Source: Alligator mississippiensis (Eukaryota > Chordata > Crocodylia > Alligatoridae). Taken from it: a DNA stretch of 64,000 nucleotides. Position 1 is the stretch's first letter. Every line of letters begins with the position of its first letter. The notes beneath the pieces were generated by a model. That model was given only the letters and a program-made list of their open reading frames with translations, was not told where the DNA came from and did no database searches. A program made the position numbers and the translations under genes. The stretch spans positions 218,581,978-218,645,977 of the forward strand of contig NC_081828.1 in the NCBI RefSeq assembly GCF_030867095.1, read 5' to 3'. Shown here piece after piece: positions 10,617-20,558 of the stretch.

Positions 10617-13600
10617 TCATAGTTCATAGATACTTCATAGACATTAGGGCTGGAAGGGACCCCGGAGGATCATCAAGTCCAGCCCCTTGCCCCAGGGGCA
10701 GGAAGTCAGCAGGGATCATAGGATCCCATCAAGATAAGCATCCAAATGTGTCTTGAAGGCGTTCAAAGTGGATGCTTGAACCGCCTCCGGCGGCAGGCTA
10801 TTCCAAACCTTGGGGGCTCGGACAGTGAAGAAGTTCTTTCTTATGTCCAGCCTGAATCAGTCACAGTGGAGTTTGTGACCATTCAATCTTGTCATCCCTT
10901 GGGGCGCTCTGGTGAACAGATGTTCCCCCAGACCCTGATGAGCACCCCTGATAAATTTATAGGTGGCCACCAGATCACCCCTGAGCCTGTGCTTTTCCAG
11001 GCTGAAGAGCCCCATGGCTCTCAGCCTGTCATCATAAGGTCTGTTTTCCTGACCTCTGATCATGCACATGGCTGTCCTCTGCACCCTCTCAAGCTTCTCC
11101 ACATCCTTTTTGAATTGTGGAGCCCAAAACTGGATGCAGTACTCCAGCTGCAGCCTCACCAAGGTCGAGTACAGCAGGAGAATGATCTCCTGGGATTTGC
11201 TTGAGAAACATCTATGGATGCAAGCCGGAGTTTTGCTCACTTTACTAGCTGCAGCATCACACTGAAAGCTTATGTTCTTCTTGTGGTCAACCATGACCCC
11301 CAAGTCCCTTTCATCTGTAGAGCCAACCAGTGTAGCACTACCAAGTCTATAAGGATGCTGAAGGTTTTTCCTCCCAAGGTGGAGAACCTTGCATTTTTCG
11401 GTGTTGAACACCATCAGGTTCTCATCCTCCCATTTCATGAGTCTATCCAGACCCACCTGGATCAACCTCCTATCCTCAAGGGGGGAAGCTTTACCCCAGA
11501 GTTTGGTGTCATCGGCAAATTGGCCTGTCCACTTCTGACACCAATGTCCACATCATTGATGATGATGTTAAATAATATAGGCCCTAAGACAGAGCCTTGT
11601 GGGACACCACTGGTCACAGCACACCAAGATGGTTGGCTCCTGTTGACCACCACCCTCTGGGTCCTACCGCGGAGTCAGTTCCCCAGCCAGCAGATCGTGG
11701 TGACATCAAGGCCGCAGTTAGCCAGTTTAGCCAAGAGGTGATCGTGGCATACCAGATAGAAGGCTTTTTTAAAGTCAAGGTATACAATGTTGATCTCTTC
11801 CCCCTTGTTCAGGTGATAGGTCACCTGGTCATAAAAGGAAATGAGATTGGTCAAGCAAGACCTACCCACAACAAACCCATGCTGGGTATCCCTCAGGATA
11901 TTGCCATCAGCTAGTCTGTTAAGGATGGCCTCCTTGATAATCTTCTCCAAGACCTTCCCCAGGATAGAGGTCAGGCTGATGGGCCTGTAGCTTGCTGGAT
12001 CTACTTTCCTCCCTTTCTTGAAGATAGGCACCACATTGGCCCTCTTCCAATCATTGGGCACTTCACCAGAGCACCAAGAGCTCTCAAAGATCTGTGCCAG
12101 GGGCCGAGCTATGATGCTCACCAGCTCCCTGAGTACCCTTGTGTGTAACCCATCAGGGCCGGCTGACTTGAAGGTATCCAGCCTGTCAAGGTGTTCCTTC
12201 ACGAGGTCAGCTTTGATGGAGGGCAAGGAATCTCCCTCACCTGGGTCTCCCTGACCCATAGTGGGCAGGGCTGTCCCATGGAACTAGTGAAGAACTGACA
12301 CAAAGTACCCATTTAGCAAGTTTGCTTTTTCCTGGGCATCAGTTGTCAGTTGTCCCATCTGGTTTAGCAGGGGTCCAATGTTGCCCTTGCTTTTCCTCCA
12401 GCTCCCCACATATCTAAAAAAGGACTTTTTATTTTCCTTGATATTTATAGTTAGCAGGAGTTCCATCACAGCCTTGTCTTTCCTGGTTTGCTCTCTGCAG
12501 GTGTGGGCCAAAGCAGAGTATTCCTACTTGGCGGTAGTTCCAGCCCTCCATCCTTTGTAGGTCTTCCTTTTAAGATGCAGGAGGTCCACCAGTTCCCTGG
12601 ACAGCCAAGGGGGCTGCTGTGCCCTTTTGCTGTCTTTCCTCTGAGATGGGATGGACTTTGCTTGTGCATCCAGGATTGCTCCCTTGAGGAGCAACCACTC
12701 ATCCTGAACTCCCCTCTCCGCTGGGTTGTGGCCTTTTATGGCCTCTCTGATAAGCCCCCTTAGCTTGTCAAAGTCAGCTTCCCTGAAGTTGAGGACTTCT
12801 GTGTTACTGACTGACTTGCCAGCTCTTAGGCGGATGGTGAAGGTGATCAGCTCACGGTCACTGTCTTCCAGCTTCCCTTCGATTGTTAGGTTACTGATTA
12901 GGTCATTCCCGGTTGTCAGTACGAGGTCAAGCAGCCCTTTACCTTTCATAGATTCATAGATTCATAGATGTTAGGGTCGGAAGGGACCACAATAGATCAC
13001 TGAGGCCAACCCCCTGCATAGGCAGGAAAGAGTGCTGGGTCTAGATGACCCCAGCTAGATGCATATCCAACCTCCTCTTGAAGACCCCCAGGGTAGGGGA
13101 GAGCACCACCTCCCTTGGAGCCCGTTCCAGATCTCGGCCACTCGAACTGTGAAGAAGTTCTTCCTACTGTCCAGTCTAAATCTGCTCTCTGCTAGCTTGT
13201 GGCCATTGTTTCTTGTAACCCCTGGGGGTGCCTTGGTGAATAAAACCTCACCAATTCCCTTCTGTGCCACCATGATGAACTTATAGGCAGCCACAAGGTC
13301 GCCTCTCAACCTTCTCTCGCGGAGGCTGAAAAGGTCCAGTTTCTCTAGTCTCTCCTCGTAGGGCTTGGTCTGCAGGCCCTTAACCATACGAGTGGCCCTT
13401 CTCTGGACCCTCTCCAGGTTATCCACATCCTTCTTGAAGTGTGGCGCCCAGAATTGCACACAGTACTCCAACTGCGGTCTGACCAGCGCCCGATAGAGGG
13501 GAAGTATCACCTCCTTGGATCTATTCATCATGCATCTACTGATGCACGATAAAGTGCCATTGGCTTTTCTGATGGCTTCGTCACATTGCCAACTCATGTT

Positions 13601-14943
13601 CATCTTGGAGTCCACTAGGACTCCAAGATCCCTTTCCACTCCCGTGCCACCCAGCAGGTCATTTCCTAGGCAGTAGGTGTGCTGGATATTATTCCTCCCT
13701 AGGTGCAGCACTTTGCATTTCTCCTTGTTGAACTGCATCCTGTTGTTTTCTGCCCACTTGTCCAACCTGTCCAGGTCTGCCTGCAGCTGTTCCCTGCCCT
13801 CCGGTGTGTCCACTTCTCCCCATAGCTTTGTGTCATCTGCAAACTTGGACAGAGTACACTTCACTCCCTTGTCCAAGTCGCTGATGAAGACATTGAAGAG
13901 TATCGGTCCAAGGACCGAGCCCTGCGGGACCCCACTGCCCACACCCTTCCAGGTCGAGACCGACCCATCCACCACGACTCTCTGGGTGTGACCCTCTAGC
14001 CAATTCGCCACCCACCGGACTGTGTAGTCATCCAGATCACAGTCTCTTAACTTGTTCACTAGTATGAGGTGGGATACCGTATCGAAGGCCTTCCTGAAGT
14101 CCAAGTATACAACATCCACCCCTCCTCCTGTGTCCAGGCGTTTCGTAACCTGGTCATAAAAAGAGACTAGATTAGTCAGGCATGATCTGCCTGTTACGAA
14201 CCCATGCTGGTTTCCCCTCAGCATAATTTGTCCTGCCGGGCTCTAGCAAATGTGAGACATAATAATTTTTTCAAAGATTTTGCCAAAGATGGAGGTGAGA
14301 CTGACTGGTCTATAGTTGCCTGGGTCCTCCTTCCCCCCCTTCTTGAAAATGGGGACCACATTGGGCCTTTTCCAGTCCTCCAGGACTTGGCCCGTGCACC
14401 ACGAGCATTCAAATATTCCTGCCAGTGGCTGTGCTTGGCCCATAGACTTGGCCCATAGACTTTCATTGGCCCCTAGACTTCCTGTGTCAGATAGAGGTCG
14501 TCCACATGACAGAAAGCTTTGTGACTGCTCAGATTTGGCCGAGCGCTGCTCCCATGAGATGTCTGGGTAGTTAAAGTCTCCCATAACAACCATATACTGG
14601 GATCATGCGGCCTCAGCCAATTCCCTGGTGAACTCCTGGTCAAGGTCTTGACTCTGGGTAAGGGGTTTGTAGTAGACCCCCACCATAGTATCCCCTGTGC
14701 TGTGTTCCCCATGGATTTTAACCCAGAGAGTCTCAAGTCATCCACTGTGGGTGCCAATGTCAGCTTTCAGGGACGCGTAGCTTTCCTTGACATAGAAAGC
14801 TACACCCCCACCCCTTTTGTCTACTCAATCTCTCCTGTACAGGGTATAGCTGTCTATATCTGTGGTCCAGCCATGGGTGGAGTCCCACCAGGTCTCTGTT
14901 ATCCCAATGACATCATAGTTATTTGCATTTAGCAGGAGAACAA
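10617..14943 (-). mobile_element. CR1 LINE, subfamily B, copy 1, split by a subfamily A copy
   Basis: Two parts, 10617-12949 and 14460-14943, are separated by CR1-A at 12950-14459. In the - strand order the 5' part encodes the endonuclease: YDVIGITETWWDSTHGW, GGGVAFYVKES, VVMGDFNYPDISWE. It continues after the insert with KGKGLLDLVLTTGNDL, the linker, the RT ([30 protein letters not shown]) and the C-terminal block LVRLQLEYCIQFWAPQFKK. Subfamily B copies share YRLGSATL, RPYDDRLRAMGLFSLE and a TTCATAGACATTAGGG 3' tail. Stops are present throughout. Confidence 0.92.
12950..14459 (-). mobile_element. CR1 LINE, subfamily A, copy 3, inserted in CR1-B
   Basis: Flanked by the 7-bp target duplication CTTTCAT (12943-12949 and 14460-14466). 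An open frame of 389 codons (13055-14224) covers the RT from RGNQHGFVTGRSCLTNLVSF through an intact [10 protein letters not shown] catalytic box to the C-terminal block. The 5' end lies in the early RT, and the first about 28 bases (14432-14459) contain a short duplicated GGCCCATAGACTTG. It is younger than its CR1-B host. Confidence 0.93.
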
Positions 14944-15387
14944 GTTCCTCCTTATACTCCTCCCTATTTCTTTGCCCAAGTTTCCACTTCTTATAAGCTT
15001 CCTTTTTTTATTTTAGCTTCCTGAAGAGTTCCCTGCTAAGCCAAGCTGGTCTTTCTGCCATACTTGCTAGTCTTCCTGCACATCAGGATGGTTTGTTCCT
15101 GCACTCTCAGTAAGGCTTCTTTAAAGTACAACCAGCTCTCCTGGACTGCTCTCCTGCCCAGATGGGCTTCCAAGGGGATCCTGCCCATAAGTTCCCTGAG
15201 CAAGTCAAAGTCTGCTTTTATGAAGTCCAGGGTCCTTACTGTGCTGCTCTCCATCCTTCCTTTCCTCAGGATCTTGAACTGCATGTAGTGGTTGCTGCTG
15301 CCCAAGTTGCCATTTACTTGTACATTCCCCACCAATTCTTCCCTGTCTGTGAGCAGCAGGTCAAGTGCATTAACATCCCCTGGAGCC
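14944..15387 (-). mobile_element. CR1 LINE of bird-like type (C), endonuclease end and linker
   Basis: Reverse translation reads GNVQVNGNLGSSNHYMQFKI, RTLDFIKADFDLLRELMGRIP and GRRAVQESWLYFKEALLRVQE. This is the CR1 linker as found in birds, and differs from subfamilies A and B. It is interrupted at about 14943 by the 5' end of CR1-B, and its upstream end abuts repeat X. Confidence 0.85.
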
Positions 15388-15835
15388 CTTGTTGTTGTGT
15401 TCCACCTGAGCAGGATGTGGTAGAGGTAGCTGAGTCCCAGCCAGCAGAAGCAGCATGTGTTTTCTTTTTAGACCGTTTCCCAGAAATCACAGTCTCTTTC
15501 CCTTTTGGGGCCTTTCAGTTAAGGTGCAGGTCTTAAGACTCATTGTGTTACCAAAAACTTGGGCCCATTCAGTCTTTAGAGAGATAAGACTACAGGCTGT
15601 TGGTAGTCAGGACCTATCCTGACAGATTAAACATGGAAGTGAGGTCCAGGTCCTTTAATTGTCACCACCCAGATAGAAAAGTGGCAAGAAACAAATCTAT
15701 AGCCTGAGCTTTTTATTGTCACATCCCAGTGGAACACATTTCACTGCCCATGTAGCTACTACCACAACAGAATACAGCATAATACAGCTTTTACAAGGAC
15801 TGGCAGGGGAGAAGAAGAGGAGGAGTTGTGCTAAT
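15388..15835 (-). repeat. Unclassified interspersed repeat X, copy 2
   Basis: Shares CACCTGAGCAGGATGTGG, TTTATTGTCACATCCCA and GAAGAGGAGGAGTTGTG with copies at 6540-7145 and 37333-38098. It keeps the central stretch (AAAACTTGGGCCCATTCAG) missing from copy 1 and is truncated at 15388. Confidence 0.7.
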
Positions 15836-16185
15836 AATGGTGCTCTTATTAATCCAGCTCAGTAGGCTATTGGCTTGTTTGCCAACAAGAGTTCACTGTT
15901 GATTCATACCTACCTCTGCTTCATCCCCCAGGTCCTCTCCTTCAGTACTGCAGCCTAACCATCCATCCCAACTCATGGTATGGACTTGCAGGCTGTGCTT
16001 TTGAAGACCTGGATGCCCATCAGCATAGAGGTATGGACATGTCAAGTTGTTCCCTCTCCCTGCCAATCCTATAGCTGCATCCATCCTCACAAGCAGTGAT
16101 GTCAGTGCTCCTCCCTCCAGCAACAGGAACTTTCACGTCATTTAGAAGCCTCTGCTGTGCTGCTGTTTGCAAAGACTGAACCGCC

Positions 16186-16312
16186 CATAAAAACCACTGC
16201 TTAGACCCAGCCAGGGTTGGTTCTTGCCAGAGGGGCTAGTTGCTCAGTTCCCACCCTCCCTGCAGAAGTGCACAGACACACGCACAGACACACACACATA
16301 TGTTCTCACAGG
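16186..16312 (+). promoter_or_regulatory. Candidate GIMAP promoter and non-coding first exon
   Basis: A TATA-like CATAAAAA (16186-16193) is followed about 120 bases later by a good splice donor, CACAGG|GTGAGTGC (cut after 16312). GIMAP genes normally have a non-coding first exon upstream of a short coding exon, so the position fits. There is no transcript support and the intron to 20520 would be about 4.2 kb. Confidence 0.25.
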
Positions 16313-16474
16313 GTGAGTGCAAATTTGTTCAGTCTTTACCTGGGAAAGCTGCATTGAGTCTTTAGTCCCTGCAAAGCTTCTTTACCAGCAGAATCACCCA
16401 GGTGGACTCCTGAGTCACTGGCCAGCCCAGAGGACAGTGCTGGATAGGCAAGCAGCACAGAGGAGGTAAAATTG

Positions 16475-16520
16475 CAGGGGGGGGGGTGTGTGTGTGTTCT
16501 GTGTGTGTATATGCATGTAT
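16475..16520. repeat. G-run and TG microsatellite
   Basis: A run of Gs followed by interrupted TG repeats reaching TATATGCATG. Confidence 0.85.
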
Positions 16521-16849
16521 AATAAATTTTGCATGGTTATTTAAATTTAATTTAAACTACTCTTTTGACCTAAATTGTTTCCGGCATCTCCTAAATTCAA
16601 TTCAATCTCTTGAACAGTATTGAAAAGCAAATAGCAGTGCTTACTGCTTGCTTTCTCTTTTCCTGTCATCTCCTTTCTGTAACTGAAAGTTGAAGGCAGG
16701 GCAGGGCAGCACTTTAAAGAAAAACCCTTGCAGTCAGTCTCTAAGGTGTACCCTGGTCTGTTTTCTGCCTGATACCAGACTAACCTGACTATCTATCTCT
16801 GGAAATGACAGCAGAGCTTGGGGACTAGGTTGTTACACTCTCATGCAAG

Positions 16850-16935
16850 AGATTTGAATTCCCACAGGGGAAGGGAGCCTGGACCCAGCACCCCACAGTC
16901 TCAGGTGGTTGTTCTCACCACTAGGCTGCTGGGCC
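16850..16935 (-). repeat. Old tRNA-derived SINE-like fragment
   Basis: Read on the - strand it has an A-box-like element (complement of CCACTAGGCTGC) and, about 60 bases on, a B-box-like element (complement of GATTTGAATTCCC). These are spaced as in tRNA-derived SINEs. It is degenerate. A second weak piece with the same A-box-like motif lies near 18990-19020. Confidence 0.4.
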
Positions 16936-17094
16936 AGAAGTGAGAGAGATGGATATGCTCACCTACTTTTTGCTCAGCTTCAGCGTGGGGACTTCACACC
17001 GCATTCATGTGAGTCCTCAGTGGAGAAGAACCATGGCCAAGTGGACGTAGACTTGCATTGAACAGCCACCAAGCATGTGCATGAGCTGCACAGG

Positions 17095-17348
17095 GGGCAT
17101 GTCTACATGTCCATTAATGTGGTGTAATATGGTACATGAAGTTTTATACCTGTAATCACAGGTACTAACTTAATATGCTGTAATTGGTGCTACTGTGCAT
17201 TAGTGCTGGCACATGATTTTGAAGTGATGCTAATGCTCAGTAGACTCATTCCACTGCACATTAGTGCATTAGCACAGTTTTTTCATTCTATGTTAATGAG
17301 CAGTAGAATTAGTTTACTCACTAGTTAGCGTCTCACGTAGACATGCCC
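17095..17348. mobile_element. Chompy-like MITE, copy 1
   Basis: 254 bp with terminal inverted repeats GGGCATGTCTACATG and its near complement GTAGACATGCCC, flanked by the 3-bp duplication AGG (17092-17094, 17349-17351). The TIR and 3-bp duplication resemble Harbinger-type MITEs such as Chompy of crocodilians; that name is from memory and needs a database check. No coding capacity. Confidence 0.82.
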
Positions 17349-17359
17349 AGGGTGTAACC

Positions 17360-18690
17360 ATAACTGTGCATCTGAGGCTCAGGCTGTTATCTGAGACTAA
17401 GGTGAATGTTGTTGGGTGCAAGATACGGGAAGCGATAGTGGGTCTCTTCAGCACTATTTTGGACCTGGAGAAGTTAGAGAGAGTTGGGAGGTGGGTGATA
17501 AAAATGACAAGGTCTTGGAAAGCAAGACGCAGGGGACTGAGGGAGGTAGTAGAAAGAGCTCTTCAGAGGGGATAAGAGAACAGTCCTCAAATACTGAAGG
17601 CCTGCCATGGGGAAAAAGGAAAGCAAGTTTCCTCTCTTGCTGCAGAGAGGAGGAGGTGGACTAATGGCTTGAAGCGGCAGGAAAGTAGGTTTAGGCTGGC
17701 TATCAGGAAAACCATCTTCACTATAAAACAGCGAGGCCATGGAGCTGAAGCTGAGGGAAGGGGTGGACTCTCTGTCACTGCGGGTGTTGAAGAAGAGGTT
17801 GGACAGCTGCAGGTCAAGGATGATCTAGGCTTAGCTCTGCCTATGAGAGACTAGAGAAACTGGACCTTTTCAGCCTCCGCAAGAGAAGGTTGAGAGGCGA
17901 CCTTGTGGCTGTCTATAAGTTCATCACGGGGGCACAGAAGGGAATTGGTGAGGATTTATTCACCAAGGCGCCCCTGGGGGTTACAAGAAATAATGGCCAC
18001 AAGCTAGCAGAGAGCAGATTTAGACTGGACATTAGGAAGAACTTCTTCACAGTTCGAGTGGCCAAGGTCTGGACCGGGCTCCCAAGGGAGGTGGTGCTGT
18101 CCCCTACCCTGGGGGTCTTCAAGAGGAGGTTAGTTGAGTATCTAGCTGGGGTCATCTAGACCCAGCACTCTTTCCTGCTTATGCAGGGGGTCGGACTCGA
18201 TGATCTATTGAGGTCCCTTCCGACCCTAACATCTATGAATCTACGAATCTACGAATCTATGTTCTACCATGGGTATGTTGCAGGTTTCTGGCCTTTGTTG
18301 GTTGCCACATGGGGCCAGGAAGAAATTTCTACCCCACCTCCACCATGCTGCTATATGTTATAGATTTTTAAAGCATCCCTCTGATGCACTGAGAGCTGTC
18401 TGCAGCCCAGGCTGAGGATTTTGACTGGACTGTGCCAATGCTTCTTCTGGGACTTAAATAAATAAGTCCCTCCTGCTGGGATGTAAAGCTGGAGGTTCCT
18501 GGCTGGAGGGTCTTGGCCCTTTGCTCAGTGTCAGATTGAAACTGTATTTGGTCTCAGGAAGGAATTTTACCCCCTGGTCAGATTGGTGCAGACTGTGGAG
18601 ATGGTTGCCTTCCTCTACAACAGGGCATGGCCCTCCTCCTGGGTTAGGTGTAATGTCTTGTGTCGCATCAATATTGACCATGTCGTTTTG
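17360..18690 (+). mobile_element. Ancient L3-like CR1, 3' end, split by CR1-A
   Basis: 17360-17847 shows the decayed CR1 C-terminus (LEKLERVGRWVIK, FRLAIRKTIFT). 18263-18690 shows the 3' untranslated region typical of L3-like CR1 (CTCAGGAAGGAATTTTACCCC, then GGTTGCCTTCCTCTACA). A CR1-A fragment sits between. The same 3' signature recurs at 60700-60780. Confidence 0.7.
17848..18262 (+). mobile_element. CR1 LINE, subfamily A, copy 4, short 3' fragment
   Basis: Encodes the CR1-A C-terminal block in one frame (RGDLVAVYKFITGAQK to YLAGVI, stop at 18157) and ends in the tail of four ATCTATGA/ATCTACGA units. It is heavily 5'-truncated and inserted in an old L3-like CR1. Confidence 0.93.
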
Positions 18691-19439
18691 CTAAGTGGTT
18701 GGACAGTAGGTTTGTATGGGATGATTTGGCCAGGGTGGAAAGTGGAAGCAAGGGCTCATGTCCCACAGAGCAACAACCTGCTTTGCCACACAGTCAGGCT
18801 CCCTCCTGCTTGTTCTCCTGTCCTCAGGCTGCCTTTCCTCTTCTTTGCCCACTGGCCTGGCCACACCAGGAAAGTGCTCTCAGCCTGGCCAGGTGATTAG
18901 TTCATTCCACTCTGAGGAGGGAGGATCCCATGCCCTTATGAGCAGGTGAGCCTGGGACATGCACTCCCCAGTCTCTTGTCCCTTTTTGCCCCTGCTCTAA
19001 CCACTTAGCTACTGGGCAAAAAGTCAGATGGAGGGACACGTTCTCCTGATCTTTGGCCAGCTACAAGTTTGCACTGTGCCTCCATGCATCCTCAGTGGGG
19101 CACAGAGTGCAAATGGACTTAGACCTCTACAATGCAGCATTAAACAGCTGCAGTGGTTGCAGATAGTTAACCTGTAGCTGTTTCCAGGAGGCTCAGGCCC
19201 TTAAATGAATCATGCAGTCCCAGAGCAGTGGGCTGAAAGGTCCTTGCAGAGGTCACATTTGGCCCAAACCCTGCCTGAGGCAGGATCAGCCCTGTTCAAA
19301 CTGTCCCATGCAAATCCAGTGTCTAACCCATGAGTAAAACTGCACTGGCAACCCTGACACAACACAAGACATTTCCACTGCAACTAGGAGTGTAGTGGGG
19401 TGATTAAAACCTGTGCAAGTCCCTGAGGTGTCTTAGCAG
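18691..19439. other. No gene recognised
   Basis: No coding homology or clear repeat family. A weak tRNA-like motif (CTAACCACTTAGCTACTGGG) near 18995 may be an old SINE. Confidence 0.45.
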
Positions 19440-20200
19440 TGAAAGGCAGGAAAAATGTCCAGCATACCTACAGCCTAGGAAATGACCTGCTGGGTGGCAC
19501 GGAATTGGAAAGGGATCTTGGAGTCCTAGTGGACTCCAAGATGAACATGAGTCGACAGTGTGACGAAGCCATCAGAAAAGCCAATGGCACTTTATCGTGC
19601 ATCAGCAGATGCATGACGAATAGGTCCAGGGAGGTGATACTTCCCCTCTGTCGGGCGCTGGTCAGACCGCAGTTGGAGTACTGCGTGCAATTCTGGGCGC
19701 CGCACTTCAAGAGGGATGCGGATAACCTGGAGAGGGTCCAGAGAAGGGCCACTTATATGGTTAAGGGCCTGCGGACCAAGCCCTATGAGGAGAGACTAGA
19801 GAAACTGGACCTCTTCAGCCTCCACAAGAGAAGGTTGAGAGGCGACCTTGTGGCTGCCTATAAGTTCATCACGGGGGCACAGAAGGGAATTGGTGAGGAT
19901 TTATTCACCAAGGCGCCCCCGGGGGTTACAAGAAATAATGGCCACAAGCTAGCAGAGAGCAGATTTAGACTGGACATTAGGAAGAACTTCTTCACAGTTC
20001 GAGTGGCCAAGGTCTGGAACGGGCTCCCAAGGGAGGTGGTGCTCTCCCCTACCCTGGGGGTCTTCAAGAGGAGGTTAGACGAGTATCTAGCTGGGGTCAT
20101 CTAGACCCAGCACTCTTTCCTGCCTAGGCAGGGGGTTGGACTTGATGATCTATTGAGGTCCCTTCCGACCCTAGCATCTATGAATCTATGAATCTATGAA
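19440..20200 (+). mobile_element. CR1 LINE, subfamily A, copy 5
   Basis: An uninterrupted 221-codon frame (19439-20104) covers the end of RT and the whole C-terminal region, from NVQHTYSLGNDLLGGTE to DEYLAGVI, then the 3' tail of ATCTATGA repeats. It is truncated just after the RT catalytic block. The clean frame and tail suggest a recent insertion, about 340 bases upstream of the first GIMAP coding exon. Confidence 0.94.
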
Positions 20201-20519
20201 AGAGGAACTTGGTCTAAGCCTGGATGAGACCTTAATGTTAATTGATTTAATCAAATTTCAAAAACCACTTGTTACTCTGCAAAACTTCCAGTAACTGCTG
20301 TTAGGAAAAATCCAAATGGGTTTTAACTCTGCCCAGCTCCGAATCCCTCCCTCTTTCTGCAGCTCACACATCTCTTTGTGGGGGGCAGGAGCTGCACTCT
20401 GCGTTTGCGAGGCGGCCTCTCCTCCCAGGGCAGTTTCATCTCTGTGTGTTTCCTCTGATTTCTTTGCGGTTACAAAAAGACTTTCTTAGAAGTCTAATGC
20501 TTCTGTTTTTGTTCCGTAG

Positions 20520-20558
20520 GTGACAGCTGACACCATTATGGGCAGAAAAGCAAGTTCA
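20520..20558 (+). other. GIMAP coding exon 1 (start codon exon)
   Basis: Bounded by an acceptor after a T-rich tract (TTTTTGTTCCGTAG, AG at 20518-20519) and a donor GTGAGTAT at 20559. The ATG at 20538 has A at -3 and G at +4, a strong Kozak context. It gives seven codons, MGRKASS. The exon is open in frame to its 5' edge, so a start in an earlier exon cannot be excluded. Confidence 0.72.

Larger units (their letters stand above)
15836..17091. other. No coding gene; upstream flank of GIMAP
   Basis: No coding homology seen. The stretch holds CA and TG runs (16265-16300, 16475-16520), an old tRNA-derived SINE-like piece (16850-16935), and a candidate GIMAP promoter and first exon near 16186-16312. 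Confidence 0.5.

Noticed and set aside
20160-20200. Short direct repeats (ATCTATGA units) as a CRISPR-like or satellite array
   Set aside because: They are the 3' tail of CR1 and recur at each CR1-A copy.
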